Source of the DNA: Lactarius indigo
Taxonomy: Eukaryota; Basidiomycota; Agaricomycetes; Russulales; Russulaceae
NCBI GenBank assembly: GCA_025766275.1
Contig: JAFKAC010000005.1
Coordinates: 744,001 to 808,000 of the forward strand
Reading direction: 5' to 3'
Length of the DNA: 64,000 nt
Part shown: positions 20,676 to 32,592 of the stretch, piece by piece
Layout of the letters: every line of letters begins with the position of its first letter
Position numbering within the stretch: the first letter of the stretch is position 1
The notes under the pieces: generated by a model
Database searches by the model: none
Told to the model about the DNA's origin: nothing
What the model saw: only the letters and a program-made list of their open reading frames with translations
Made by a program: the position numbers and the translations under genes

Positions 20676-20822
20676 TGCTGCAGTTGTTGTTGTTGTGGTG
20701 GTGGTGGTCACAGTCATTGTTGTTGTGGTTGTGGTGGTGGTGGTGGTGGTTGCGATGGTGGTTGTGATCACCACAGTTGCCATGGTTGTCACTGTTGTGG
20801 TGGTGGTGGTGGTGGTGGTTGC
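20676..20822. repeat. (TGG/TTG)n microsatellite
   Basis: About 147 bp of GTT and GTG triplets with few interruptions. It creates long open frames on both strands (Val-rich, Thr-rich, His/Asn-rich) that are not genes. Confidence 0.9.
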
Positions 20823-20825
20823 CAT

Positions 20826-21215
20826 CACTGTGGGCATAGTACAATGTTATGTGAGTTTATATGCTAATTTTATAAGAAGCATATCCCAGAAATGTCTAAA
20901 AAGTTGTTGTGTAAAATATTGTAAACTTATTTACAATATACTCTCCAATGTGCAAAGGCTTATGCCACCAGATATATTGTAAAAGTATCCACAATATAAC
21001 CCACAATTAACTTTCAATATGCTCCACACATATATTATTAATAAATCCATGTTGTTCATTGTGATGACATAGTGACTCATATTTACAATTTATTCCCAAT
21101 TAATTTACAGATTTCATTGAAGAGATATCCAGGCTGACAGCTGACATCATGACATCATGAGTCAGCGACTCAAGACGTCTCAACTCAAGACATTGAAATC
21201 TTGACATACAATACA
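20826..21215 (+). repeat. R1 repeat, right copy
   Basis: Partner of 3050-3438 in inverted orientation. Starts CACTGTGGGCATAGTAC immediately after the microsatellite and decays into unrelated sequence near 21215. It closes the nested transposon block on the right. Confidence 0.6.
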
Positions 21216-21479
21216 CGACACCTTGCTTGACATTGGAACACCTCAACTCACGAACAGACACAGGCAAAGGCCCTCAGAACATCTCATCAATGGCTCGAGA
21301 GATCAAGTGATCAAGCCCAACTCAAAGACACAGCACACAAAGGCATCGTGCAGATTCACACTTGCCAATAACACAGACATATTTTGCATATTAATTCTAC
21401 AACTAACAATCACTTGTACATGTACAGACTCGAATCGGTGTAAGTTCAAAAGGCGATATACAATATCTGCAAGAAAGGG

Positions 21480-21880
21480 GAGGAAGAGGAAGTAGAGGAC
21501 CACTCCCGCCCTGCCCCGCTTCGTCTTGTCACAGGGCCGACACCTCTCAGCGGTCCTCTCAGGGCTTGCCACCATTGCACCTCTGCGATGGCAGCAGGAT
21601 GGGGTGGCCTAAAGGTCAGATCGTGGCCATAATGATGACAGAGGGAGGAGGCCCAGAGCATGACTCCAGAAGCTCCTGGTCCAGTTGTCAGTGTGATGGA
21701 GAGGGGTGGTTCTGAAGTGAGTGGTGACCACATGGACACATCTAGAAAATGACATGAATACTCACCTCTACCTGTATCGATGTGGGAGAGGTAGACTCTT
21801 GGTGATGGCTTGGGACAGAATGTGGATGGTAAGCATCATGACCGAGACAGTGCAGGTACGGTGACAGGCGGCGTGGCTGA
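21480..21880. repeat. R2 repeat, copy 1
   Basis: Aligns with 27810-28180 in the same orientation. Shared landmarks are ACCACTCCC, GGTGGCCTAA-GGTCAG, AGTGGTTCTTGAG-like, GTGGTGACC, CATCTAGA and GGAGA-GTAGAC. On the minus strand both copies encode related but broken peptides, so this is probably a gene-family fragment rather than a transposon. Confidence 0.45.
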
Positions 21881-22319
21881 GGCATGGTGAAGGACAAAGG
21901 ACATGAGACGCGGGAATGCGTGGCCTACAAGTGAGCAGGTGACAAGCTGGTGTGCATTGGTGATCCGATCCGATAAGGGTGAACGAGTGGGATAACCTTG
22001 TAATGAGAGTGAGTGGGTGGGTAGGTGGGTTGAAGTGAGCAGGAGAGAGGAAAGAGTGATCGATAAAAAGGAAGTGAATCTGAATCCAAACTGGCACTTC
22101 AGCCATGTGATGTTGATATTTGGCTGGGGCTCAAAAATGTTCAAATCTTGACCATCCCTGGTCATGCTCTTTCTTGGAAAAAATCCAGGGGTTTCGGTGC
22201 TGAAAACAGTGAGATCGGCACTAAGGCAAGAGTGGGGGAAGGTGGCGTCGGGTGTGGTCATCAACTTCGCACAGGTGGATATTGGTGTGTGGCTGAGGGG
22301 AATGGCAATGGGAGTCTTG

Positions 22320-23830
22320 ATTCACTTTAAAAGACCTTGATGAGCCCATGCTTGTGTGCATTTGAAAGTGTTTGAAGTAATACCAACGACGTTGGCGGGG
22401 TAGAGACTCAGTGTGTTGTCGTGTGTGGTGGCGAGGGTACTGCGTGTCCTTGGCTTGCACTTGCTGGCGTCCTCGTGTGCTGCTAAGACTAAGACCGAGC
22501 CCCAGGATTGAAAACGAGGCGTCCAGTGTACGGCATGTACCATGCTAGCTGAAACTATTGAGCAGAAGCGTCACCTGCATTGGGGATGCCGTTCTGGCTG
22601 CTGCCGAGGTCTTCCGCCTTGTTCTGGACCTTGTGTGTGCGGGTGGTGATGGTTGCTGAGCCATTGAGGGTTGCTGAAACCAAGTCTGACTGAGTGACAA
22701 GAGTGAGTGCAAAGTCGAAGTAGACACAGAGCCAGGCAGCAGGAGCGGGCGAAGTGTGTGGGAGACGAGGTGTGAGCGGCGCTGACAAGACTTTGTAGAG
22801 TACCGGAGGTTCTTGTGACTTAAGCACTTGAGAGACGAGATACTGCAGCCATTGAGTGTCCAGGAACGGGAGCAACTGTTCTTGCTACTTGAGCAGTTGG
22901 GGGATGCGATACAGCAGCCACTGAGTTGGGACTTGCTGTGAAAGGGAAGGAACTGTTGGTGAGGCGGGAACTGTGACTCTGGACCGAGAGGGATCTGAGC
23001 TGTGCAGGGTGACTCTGAGCAAGACTCTCAGTCCTCGTTTTGGCAGTAATAAAGGTTGCTGGCGGATCTGATAAGATGCCTCGGCATTAGAGTCCATGAG
23101 CTTGGGCTTGGGCTCAGGCTTGGACACCGTCGGGTGTAAAAATGATGTTGACGCAGATGCACTTGTACATCAATAAAGACATGAGGATTGTATGGCAGGA
23201 AAAAGTGACTGAAAAACACACCACTGCGACTGCACTTTGGCCAACTTTGTGATGCCAAGAAGGGCAGGAATTATATCTTGTTTTGCTTGAGGTGAGATGG
23301 CCAAGGTGTCAAGCTGGGTGCTCAAGACTTGATTGAATTCCTCCGTGCCAAAATCACCTCCCATTAAACCTGCCATGAAGCGGGAAACAACGGACACTGA
23401 TAGAGAGGATGTGTGTGGTTGCAGGAAGGCTGCAACTGATTGAGTGATCATATCAGTGGTATAACTGTTAGGTGCCTTGCATGTCATATGAAACAATACT
23501 GCAGAGGAAAGGTTAAATGACCTCGTTTCTGAAGTCATCTTGCAAGGAGCAACCTGGTCCACAGACTGACTGATGATGAGCCAGTTGAGAACATCAGAAA
23601 ATACAGTGGAGTAAATGCGACTCACTCCATCACCTTTGGCAAGTTCGATAACCGACCATCAGATCCCACATGATAACGCCTCATTGGAAACCTCTGCTGG
23701 AGGATGGTCTAGTGTGAAATTAAATGAGTTTTCCGATCCTGCATAAAAATCTATCTGATCTATGGCAGTGGGGCCATCAAAGGGTAATCAATCTGGAGCA
23801 GCTGTGTCTAGAACGAAATCATGATTAGTA
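22320..23830 (-). pseudogene. Broken spliced gene of unknown function
   Basis: Minus-strand coding signal in several exons. From 23820 to 23200 it reads AIDQIDFYAGSENSFN, VSRIYSTVFSDVLNW and SVVSRFMAGLMGGDFG to ITKLAKVQ. A likely GT-AG intron follows at about 23220-23165, then KPEPKPKLMDSNAEA and a Ser/Pro/Gln-rich region ending in a basic patch, RSRTRRKTSAAART. The first exon has at least two in-frame TGA codons (near 23788 and 23662). A ~68-bp stretch is tandemly duplicated at 22835-22960. I do not recognise the family. Confidence 0.4.
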
Positions 23831-26779
23831 CATTAGAATACAAGTCTAGTACATCATTGGCGTACCAGTATTACTCTCTAGGTGCAACTGCAACTTCTTC
23901 AGCTCCCTTATATACCTTCTTTCAGCCTTGTGTCCCAGGTTCTCTCTCACATTTCTTTACATGGGATGCAAAGCCCCTGAAAGTGACATTGAGTTTGACA
24001 AATTTTCTTCCCACTCATCGGGGATACCTTCGGGGAGGGAATCGCTTTCAGCATTTACAGAGGAAGTACAGACAAGAGTGAGAAGAGTGAATAGTTAGAA
24101 GGGTAGTTGTATGAGTGATTTGAATTGTCTTGGGTGGGAAATAAACAAAACATATTATTAATATGTGATTATGAGAGAGGGATGTGTAGATCTGCTTTGC
24201 AATCCAGAGCTAGCAGAGCTTGAGCTCCAGGGACCCGTAGACTCACCACATTTGGGATATTAAGTGACATTGAAAAGCGGGTTTTGGTTCGGAGGTGTTG
24301 CACGGTGATTTGGGAATTGTCTGACGCTCATTCCTGTCTGACGTTTGGTTGCTGGCAATCCCATTGAGCCTCATTGCCTGAGGATGATCTTTATATGTGG
24401 CATGCAAGTATGAGGTGCGTTGAGCATGTGTTGAGCCCAATAATGGTGTCTATCTGGCGAAGCAATTAGGTCGGGGGAGAGGAGGAAGAGCATACCTCGT
24501 TCACATATTCAGGCAAAGGCAACCTGTTTGTCACTGACGCTGCAGAGTGCGTCCAGGACAACATCGCAGTGACAGCGCTCTACAATCTGCGTCACGATAG
24601 CTTCGGGTGTGCCACCCTTCCAAGTCCACAATGCATCCCTCATCGCTGTGGTGTGGTTGGGGATCTGTTGACATGTGGGCCTGCAATCAGTGAGTACTTT
24701 GCGGGGTTACATTGACTAAAACTTAGCTTTCCCTCTCTTTGTAAGGTTTCCTGATATCGCTGCTCAGAGGCACTCTGCGTGGTATCCCAACCACGATGCC
24801 CATGAGATGCCGCTGCCGCCGCCAAGGCACTCCGCCAACACGACCCACGTGACCCCAATCATGATGGCAATGGTAACGTGATGGAGGGGCGAGGATAGGG
24901 ATGTCGGTGGCAGTGATGGTAATGTGGCGGTGAGGCAACAACGTGGACAGTGACAAGGGAGGTGATGGGGTCACTGGGTTTCGGCTTTCCCGTGGCTAAA
25001 GAAAGAAGTAGAAAAGGTTTAAAACAAATTGGAGAGTATATCAAGCAAATTCGTAGTACTCTAAGGCAAGTTGGATGCCTGTCAACCTATCACGTGACAG
25101 CACTGCCCTCTCCTGCCCATCTGAATAGAATATAACATGAGAATAAATATGAGAATAAATGGACGCACTTACCCCATTAAATGCAGGATCACTATGGTAA
25201 ACATGATGAGTCGAAATGTGCACGCCATTCCATCTGCTGAAGTCCACTGTTAAGTGCCATCCTGGTTCTACTGCGCCTCATTCGCAGTGCCAGCCCATAG
25301 GCCAGCAAGTGATTGTGAGTGCCAACAGGGCATGTTAAAGAGGCATGTAAAAACGCACCTCACAGTTGCGACCTCAACCCCATCATGCACCAGTTGTTCA
25401 TGACTCACAAAGTGGGCCCATACATGTGCCTTTACGATCTCCTGTGATCTTTGATGATGCCTTGAACTGTAGAGGTCGCCCAGCTTAATGGTGAGAGGCA
25501 TTGAAGATGGTGAGGTCGGCAAGGTGGCAATAAAAGGAAAAGAGCTGAAGTTGTAACTTATGTTAGCCCAGGAATATCAGCAACGACGCGAGAAAAATGA
25601 ACATGCCTCTAAGGCATCCCTCTACCACTTAGAACTGGGACTCAGGTCCACTGGGTGACCAAAATTAAGCCTAGAAAGCTATCTTATAAGCTGCCTCTTT
25701 CTCTCTGTTTCTCGATCTCATCATCAGAGGTATCTAAGGCAATACTGCCGATGTGAGAGGCAGATAAAACCCTCTCTCCTGTCACTTCTCTCTCTGTTTC
25801 TTGGCTTTATCATTTGGTCAGGGTTTGAGATGAGACTGACAGCGTCGATGGTGAGGCAGCGGGGTGAGTAACTGGCATGACTCATGAGGAATAAAAACCT
25901 TCTCACCTGATGCTCGGAGCTGAAGAAGTAGCAAGCGACAACAGTGACAGTCTAAGTATCCCAAGTAGTATCCTTGCTGAAGTTATTACAGTATTAGGCC
26001 CCAGTGGTCTCCTTCGTCTTGCCTAGGACCATGAGAGACTTCAAGTTCCCAAAAAGTTAAATCACATTCTTCAGCACAGCACTTAGAATGTACAGCAAGC
26101 ATGGCCAGCCAGGGAGGAAAGAAGTTTAAGAGAGACAGTTGCAGCGGGTCAGGGACTCTTCAGGGGAAAGAGTCTAAGGGACTGTAATAACCATGCTCTG
26201 AATCCTTGATCCTGTTATGCTTTGTAATTATCTGAAAATTGTCATCATGATTATAAAGCGTCCCGGAATTTTGCGACATATGCTGATGCTCACCTCACAT
26301 TCCCTTGTGTAACTTCCATTTTGTGCCTTGTGTGGTCATTTGCAACGAAAGTCATTTAGTATATCCTGTACTCAGATTATCTCAATCCTGTCCCTGTGTA
26401 TACATCAGATCGTAATTATAATCTCTCGCAAATATATATTCTCTCAAAACCACCTTCCTACATGTCTTTGTGGGCGTTAAATCTCGAATGTTATGCAAGT
26501 CGTATTTACGCTCACCTTCAGTCGCCATGCTTTAGATATTGCTTGCCACTAGCAAGATTAGTCAGCGATGAGGGTGTCCAATAAAAGAGTACCGTGCGAT
26601 GGTTAGAGCCAATGATCCATGAGCAACATTGCTCAAGGGGTGCATACTACTCAGGATTCTCACCTGATGGCAACTTCATTCCTCAGTCAGGTCGTCTACA
26701 TCGAGGTCTTCTGTGCACATGAAGCATGCCTGCATGAGCTGTTGGTCAAAATTCCTTTGCCATGAGTCCCATTGCACCG
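23831..26779. other. No gene recognised
   Basis: Roughly 2.9 kb with only short ORFs on both strands and no clear motif. A weak internal repetition (CTCTCTGTTTCT-type blocks) lies at about 25690-25830. It could hold exons or regulatory sequence of the neighbouring minus-strand genes, but nothing can be fixed by eye. Confidence 0.4.
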
Positions 26780-27830
26780 TCAATTTGGATAGAACCGTAC
26801 CCTGTCCATTGGAAGAATATATATCACTTCATGTCCACTGATTTCAAGGGGCGTCACTGCAATATGACAAATAATGTCCAAGGGTTCAATGATGACAGGT
26901 GGCGTGAACTTGTTCCTGCACAAAAATCCTCCAGCGAATCCAAATTGTTTATACCTTTGGTCTATTTCCCTGAGATCTGGGCTGTGTTGAAGAGGGGCAT
27001 AGGGCTGCACACAGAGGTAAACAGACAGGTGGCTAACTTGACCCCAAGAAGAAGATGAGGGTGAGTCAGGAACGTGGGTATGAAAGAAAATGTGCATGAT
27101 CTGGCCAGACTTTTCATGCTGGGGGGATCGAAAAAACAGGTGGCTATCATGTGACCAACAGGTTGCCATTGAGTACTGAACACCACAGAGGGAGAACTTG
27201 TCCAAAAACTGAGCAGATACAGATGTGGTTGAAGAACTTCCTGTAGAATCCTTGGCCCTGAGATCCAGATGTTTGCGATATAAGAATTGTATAAACGCTG
27301 TTAGTATGGCATTGGGAAGCCTTGATTCATGTAGACGTTCTCTATCATATGCGAAATCTGTTTGTTGTGTCAAGTGAACTGTGTCGATCAGATGGGCCAA
27401 GCGCGTCCCACAGATGTCCTCAGCAAGAGTACTCTTGTATGCTTCCAGAAGGTCACCAACATGTGAGCGGACCTCACTGTCATCTGCAAGTAGCGCTTGT
27501 AGATTTGCCTCCCTTGTCGAGGCACACATGAATGTTAACTTGAGTTCACCTTGTCAAAAATAAGTATTTGGTAGGGTTATATCTAGAAGCAAGACGCAAA
27601 CCTAGCTTCATGTTATGGTTCTTGCTCTGCATAGAATGGATGTACCGTTCGTAGAAGGCAGCGCCATGTGTGTGCAGGGCCAAACCCTCTGAGAACGTCC
27701 CCATAGTGCAAGGCGGCATGATGGATCAGCTTCACCTTTGCCACCTTATATAGTGATTTGAATGTCGTCACGTAGTGAAAGATATATTTCTCGTATAACT
27801 TGATCTCGTCCCCGGTTCACCACTCCCACC
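26780..27830 (-). pseudogene. C-terminal part of a transposase-like (CACTA/DUF4218-type) protein
   Basis: Two exons joined by a 52-nt GT-AG intron at 27601-27550. Exon 1 reads KLIHHAALHYGDVLRGFGP and AAFYERYIHSMQSKNHNMKL, the GPxHxxxxxFYERYxxxxQ pattern I associate with the DUF4218-like tail of basidiomycete CACTA-related transposases. Exon 2 continues FMCASTREANLQALLADD and, about 100 residues later, LCGVQYSMATCWSHDSH, FGFAGGFLCRN, DIICHIAVTPLEISG and the terminal LPMDRVRF. Exon 1 is reached only through a stop near 27815, and no catalytic core is seen upstream, so it is annotated as a remnant. The family assignment comes from memory of such proteins and is moderate. Confidence 0.45.
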
Positions 27831-28180
27831 CTGACCCACTTTCCTCTTGCAACAGGCTTGGACATGCCCCCAAGTTCCAGAGGTATCGCGACACAGCTCA
27901 CTGCCACAGCACCTCTACTATAGTACAAGAGATTGGTGGCCTAATGGTCAGGTCACAATGACGGCGGAGGGGGGCATGGAGTAGGAATCAAGAATCAAGC
28001 CTCCAGCCCAGAAATCTGTGCTGTCAGGAAGAGTGGTTCTTGAGAGTGGTGACCGCATGCCCCGAATCTAGAGGATGACTCATTTCTTTGTCTGCATCAA
28101 CACAGGAGAAGTAGACCCTTACTGGTGGTTTGGGGTAGAGGTAGAGCGAACGATGAGGTGGTGAGCATCACTGAGGCACA
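27810..28180. repeat. R2 repeat, copy 2
   Basis: Partner of 21480-21880, same orientation and similar length. It overlaps the upstream edge of the transposase-like gene, which suggests that a matching gene fragment once lay next to copy 1. Confidence 0.45.
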
Positions 28181-28779
28181 GGAAAGAGAGCAGCGAAAGC
28201 ACCCACCAAAATGGCCAGACAGTGCATCGAGGTTGCTCCATTGCAAGATGAAAGTGGAGGGGAACTTTTTGAGGAGCTTGAAAATCTTGAAGATGGGGTA
28301 CTCTAGGCTGAGGAGAGGGATGGAAGAGCAACGAATGCTCCCACTGAGGCCATCAGAGTGCGTGTTGAGATTGCTCGTGAAGGGAGTTGTTCAGCAGAGA
28401 TGTCATGGAGGAGAGAGAACGAGAGGTGGTACAGTAGTAGTGGGAACGTGGGTGATGGCCAGAGATACTTCAACTAGACAGTCAAAACGTCAACCGAACA
28501 TTAACATTGGTCTGTCGGTTCCACCAGCCTCCATTGGACCGGCACGTATGCATGTCACCTCATCTCAATGGTTAGTCCTTCAATAGAGTATTAGTATTAG
28601 AGAACAGGAAAGTGTGGAAATGGGACAGTGAGGCAACACCCATCAAAAGCTGAGCTGGAGTTAATTCAAAAGGTAGAATTCAAAATTGAACAGGCAGAGG
28701 TTACAGTGACGTCCTAACATAATACTATATCATCAGAGCCAGGACTAATGACTTGCAAAGGTGTTTATGCCTCGTCCAC
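28181..28779. other. No clear gene; one LDALSG motif on the minus strand
   Basis: The minus strand at 28232-28201 encodes LDALSGHFGG, the motif seen at 1591-2442. The remaining ORFs on both strands have no recognisable features. Confidence 0.3.
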
Positions 28780-29375
28780 TTACACTGTGGTCAGGGCAAT
28801 TGCTGAGGGAAAATGATGAGTGGCCAATTGAATGCGCGTGAGTTTAGCACAGACTGATGTAAGCTGGGAATGGGGATCCAACCTCTGCATGGGCGATGCA
28901 AACCTCCATATATCTGAATGAAGATAGAGATATGCACTACATGCTGAGCAATGTGGGCAACCGAAACTTACCGAGCAATAGCAAAATGGACCAACAGTCT
29001 GGGTGGCACTTGAGAAACATAAGCTCTCCATTTTCCGATGAACAGAACAGCTATTTCACCTTGCCAGGGTATAAGAGGGAAGTCACGCTGCAGGTTTGGG
29101 TTTCTGATGCAGCGATTATCGAAATAGCCAGTGATTAGGAGCTTATAACCACCAACATGGATAAGTGTGTCATATACATTGGGTGGAGAAACCCCAGGCA
29201 AAAAAAATGTGGTTTCGATGTCTACATAAGGAGGGCCAAATACATCCCCATGAAGAGGTAAGACTGCGTGGAAGCTGTGAGTGATAGCTTGGTGAAGCCA
29301 TATTCCCCACAAATAGCCAGATACCAGGGAAGGTGTAGTCTGAGGTATTAGAGAAAGAAAATCAATCATCTGCAC
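28780..29375 (-). pseudogene. Exon(s) of an unrecognised protein with conserved look
   Basis: A minus-strand exon from about 29375 to 28972 reads ATTFF-like IETTFFLPGVSPPNVYDT, IHVGGYKLLITGYFDNR, LQRDFPLIPWQGEIAVLF and PPRLLVHFAIAR. It then meets a good donor (GTAAGT at 28971). The even distribution of hydrophobic and Gly/Pro residues suggests a folded domain. The downstream exon and the start are not identified. It may belong to the same transcription unit as the transposase-like gene at 26780-27830 or be a separate gene. Confidence 0.4.
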
Positions 29376-30571
29376 ACATGAAAATCATGAACTCTTACAG
29401 GGATATTGCAGGGTGTGTGACAGTGGATGACCATTGCCCAAGTCTAGTTGTTGAGTCAATGCGAAAGACAAGACGCAAAAGTTCCCACACATCCGAGATG
29501 GGCACACACATCCCTTAAACCCAAAATTGTAACTTGAGGGCGGGCTGGGTGACCATCAGAGCTCTTCAAGTTTGTGGAGTCACCCACACATTGGACAAAA
29601 GACTCAGTTGGGTCCAGCGCTCCTGGATTCCATTCTTGCCTATTCATTAGTGAGCCGCGCATCCCCAAAGTCCACCCTCCGTCGGCGCCACGACAAATGT
29701 CACAGCACCACGCCTCCATTGTTATTCGCTTCTGCGTTAGAAATCAGAGCCCATTGTTCTACAATTCTGGACTCACGCATGTCATGGACAGCATCATATC
29801 GTGATCCTAACCTGCCCTGGGATTGGAGATCAGAGTCCATTGAAATATACGATCATGGGCTAGCCTTACCTGACCAATTAATCGCGACCATAGTGTACAT
29901 GTATTCACAACATCACATTGCAATGGTTTCTTGCCTCTAGATTGCAAGTCAGACCCCATTGTCCTCCTATTTTGGGTCTACATGACATGGTTGTTGAATT
30001 GCGATGCCTGTGACCACGATATGAGGTACGGCAATACGATGTCACTTGGTACATTCCATCAATCCAGGACTGACCTGAGAGTCAGAGATGAGTGACGCAT
30101 TCACCATTTCCCAGGTCTTGAATGACAATAAAAGTCATATCTGGCAGGCGAGCCATGCCTTGGGCCATGCAGTTGACAGTATCAAAAACATTGTCATTTA
30201 AGTCTCCATTGCCTCCTATATGTCTAAAAAAAAAAAAGCCAGTACACAGCCCTGTCACATGTCACATGTCACAACCCAACTGTCATCTTGTATCAGACCC
30301 CTTTCACATTACATCCTTGACCCGCTTTTCAGGAGTTTTTGGACACCTCTGATGCCATCCCTGTGAATTTCCTAACAGTCCAAACAACTCACCCCTGAAA
30401 TTCCCAGTGGTGATGAAAACCTTTATGAGTCTTGATACTAACTATATGTACATTTTAATCTGCTCTAGGAACCAGACTTCCACATTTCTGCAAAAGAGAC
30501 TAGTCAGAACCTCCATCGTTCGTTCCGCCTCACACAGTTAAAGCATAGTTTCCCTGCATCTTGAGAAATGT
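29376..30571. other. No gene recognised
   Basis: Mixed short ORFs on both strands; a minus-strand stretch near 29830-29650 (RYDAVHDMRESRIVEQW) looks coding but cannot be linked to an exon structure. A short A-run lies at 30227-30237. Confidence 0.3.
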
Positions 30572-30772
30572 TTGGTCTCTCAGAAGATTCTGGAGTATAA
30601 GTTTTCCCTTCAAGCACTCAAGGAGCGGATGCATGCCATAGAAAAGGGCATAGTCAGCAATGCTGTTACAGTTGGTGGAGATTGGCGTCCTATCCCTGAT
30701 ATTCCAGATCACATGGCCTTCATTTTCTCAGAGGTTAGCCCTAACTTATTCTTCATGATACACATCACCTGA
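30572..30772 (+). pseudogene. Second copy of the exon seen at 1-180
   Basis: Open frame with LQALKERMHAIEKG, then VGGDWRPIPDIPDHMAFIF and SEVSPNLFF before a stop. It aligns with the fragment at the left edge of the window. No further exons identified. Confidence 0.35.
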
Positions 30773-32592
30773 CATACATTGACAGGATGATGGCACTGGT
30801 GGATGCTTAGAGGGTTACACTCCTTGTGAAGAACAGGAGACTGAACAGAGACTGAACAGAGATTTCATTATGTGTAAGCAGTCTTATGTCATTTCAATTT
30901 GTCATTCCGGCTAATTTCCTTTTGTAGGGTTGACAGATATAGAGATATGAGGCCTTCCCAGAACATGGTCGTGTTAAATCTGAATATGTACGAATGTTAC
31001 CATCGGCCTAGGTGTAACATGGCATCGAAGTCTCAATGTGCCTCGGTGGCAAGATGTCAAGCCATTTTGTATCTCAATATTAGATTGCTCACACTGAATG
31101 CAGTCGTAACTTCTGGCTTAGTTGGTTGCCTCGCATACTCACCTGAGTGACAATGCATCTCCTTCGTGTGCAGTGTGAAGGATCGTTACTGATGGGTGTC
31201 AGCAATGGGACGCACAGTTATTCGTGTTTGAAGCAGCAGGGATGTCAACCTCAAATCCTTGCAGTCAATCGCTGGACTGTTCCCTCGTCACCCCTCCCAA
31301 TCTGCTGACACAATTCGGACACTTTTGCTTGCCTGTCCTCATCACTTCTGTGGCATTGCTAGTCCTGTCCACTGAGACTTGAGCTGATTTGCTTGCTCCA
31401 AGTGACCCTATCATGAACACGGTGAAGTGGGGTGTATTCAGTTCATTGCCCATTGTACCTGGATAGGTGATTCGCGCCCATTGGGTCTGCTGCAGCGAAG
31501 ATGTCAAGCTGTCTTGTATTGCTCACACTGAACGATAACTTTGAGCCCAGTTGGTCGATTGCCTGTGGCCAATGCCCGGCGGTCTCCACACAGCAGATAG
31601 TGAGTTGGGATATTTTTGGCATAGATTATATACTACTGACACAACACTGTTTTATGAGGATATCTAGACCTCCTCATTGTCCCTCTGTGCCACCAGCCCT
31701 CCGTGAGGAAATGCGACCCGAATCTGTCGCAAAGGGCGGTCAAAAATGAGGCTTGCCCTGGCAAACCCACTGAAACGTGCGTCAATCGTCATTTCCACTT
31801 GGAGGGGCCATTGTTGCATCTGTGGAAGGGTGAATGGTGTGCGATAACAGAAATCTTAAAAAACTCACCCAGTTTTCAACCAGTACAATCACAGCTCTTT
31901 TGAACCAACTGCAAAGCCGATAAACCGCACAAACGAATCAAAAAGCCATCTAAGTGAAGTAAACTATTTTTTTTTGTTCGATTGAATGTGGGACTCACCG
32001 TGAGATTGTAGGAAAGGTGTTGAATGTTGTTGATGTGGAGTGGAGTTGGGTCAGTACTACCAGTTCCAGTGGCGCTGCGCTGGGAACCATGTTTGATGAC
32101 ACATCATCCTCAAGAATGCTGTTGCCCTGAAGAAAGGGCGCCGTGCCCCCACTCCTCAAGTGTATGCTTTTTTGTCGATACTTTCCTGTGTTTTGAAACT
32201 TTTTTTCAACTTGAGGTGAATGTTTTCTTTTTCATTTTTTGAATTGATTTCTGTGCATCTTGGAGTACAATTTTTATGTATGCATAGAACTTGCTCATGT
32301 CAATTGAATGTCCCCATTTGCATGCATCTTCAATACAGGCCTCTCACTTGTGTAAAGCAATTTGTTGGGTTCCAGGGCTTTTTCTTTTTTTCTTTTTTGG
32401 TTTGAACAACCTTAGTATGAAAATAAAAAATTTGATCATATGGAAAGCATTCCAAAGCATTCAGAGCGTTCAAAAAGTGTTCAAACACTAAGCAATGTCT
32501 ATTGATAGTACATGGATCCAGAGGCTAGATCTAGACTGACATATTAGATAATCATAATAGGACTCCGCATCTAATCTCTACAGTACATAATA
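30773..32592. other. No gene recognised; short repeated segment
   Basis: A segment at 31050-31140 is partly repeated at 31498-31567 (ATGTCAAGC, TTGTAT, GCTCACACTGAA, AGTTGGT in the same order). Otherwise only short ORFs; T-rich and A-rich runs occur at 31967-32420. Confidence 0.3.

Noticed and set aside
20527..20982. His/Asn-, Thr- and Val-rich ORFs on both strands
   Set aside because: They are the six readings of a TGG/TTG microsatellite, not genes.
28125..28586. 153-codon plus-strand ORF
   Set aside because: Lies opposite the minus-strand LDALSG coding signal and within the R2 repeat; its composition (Arg/Gly/Val) looks like an antisense reading.
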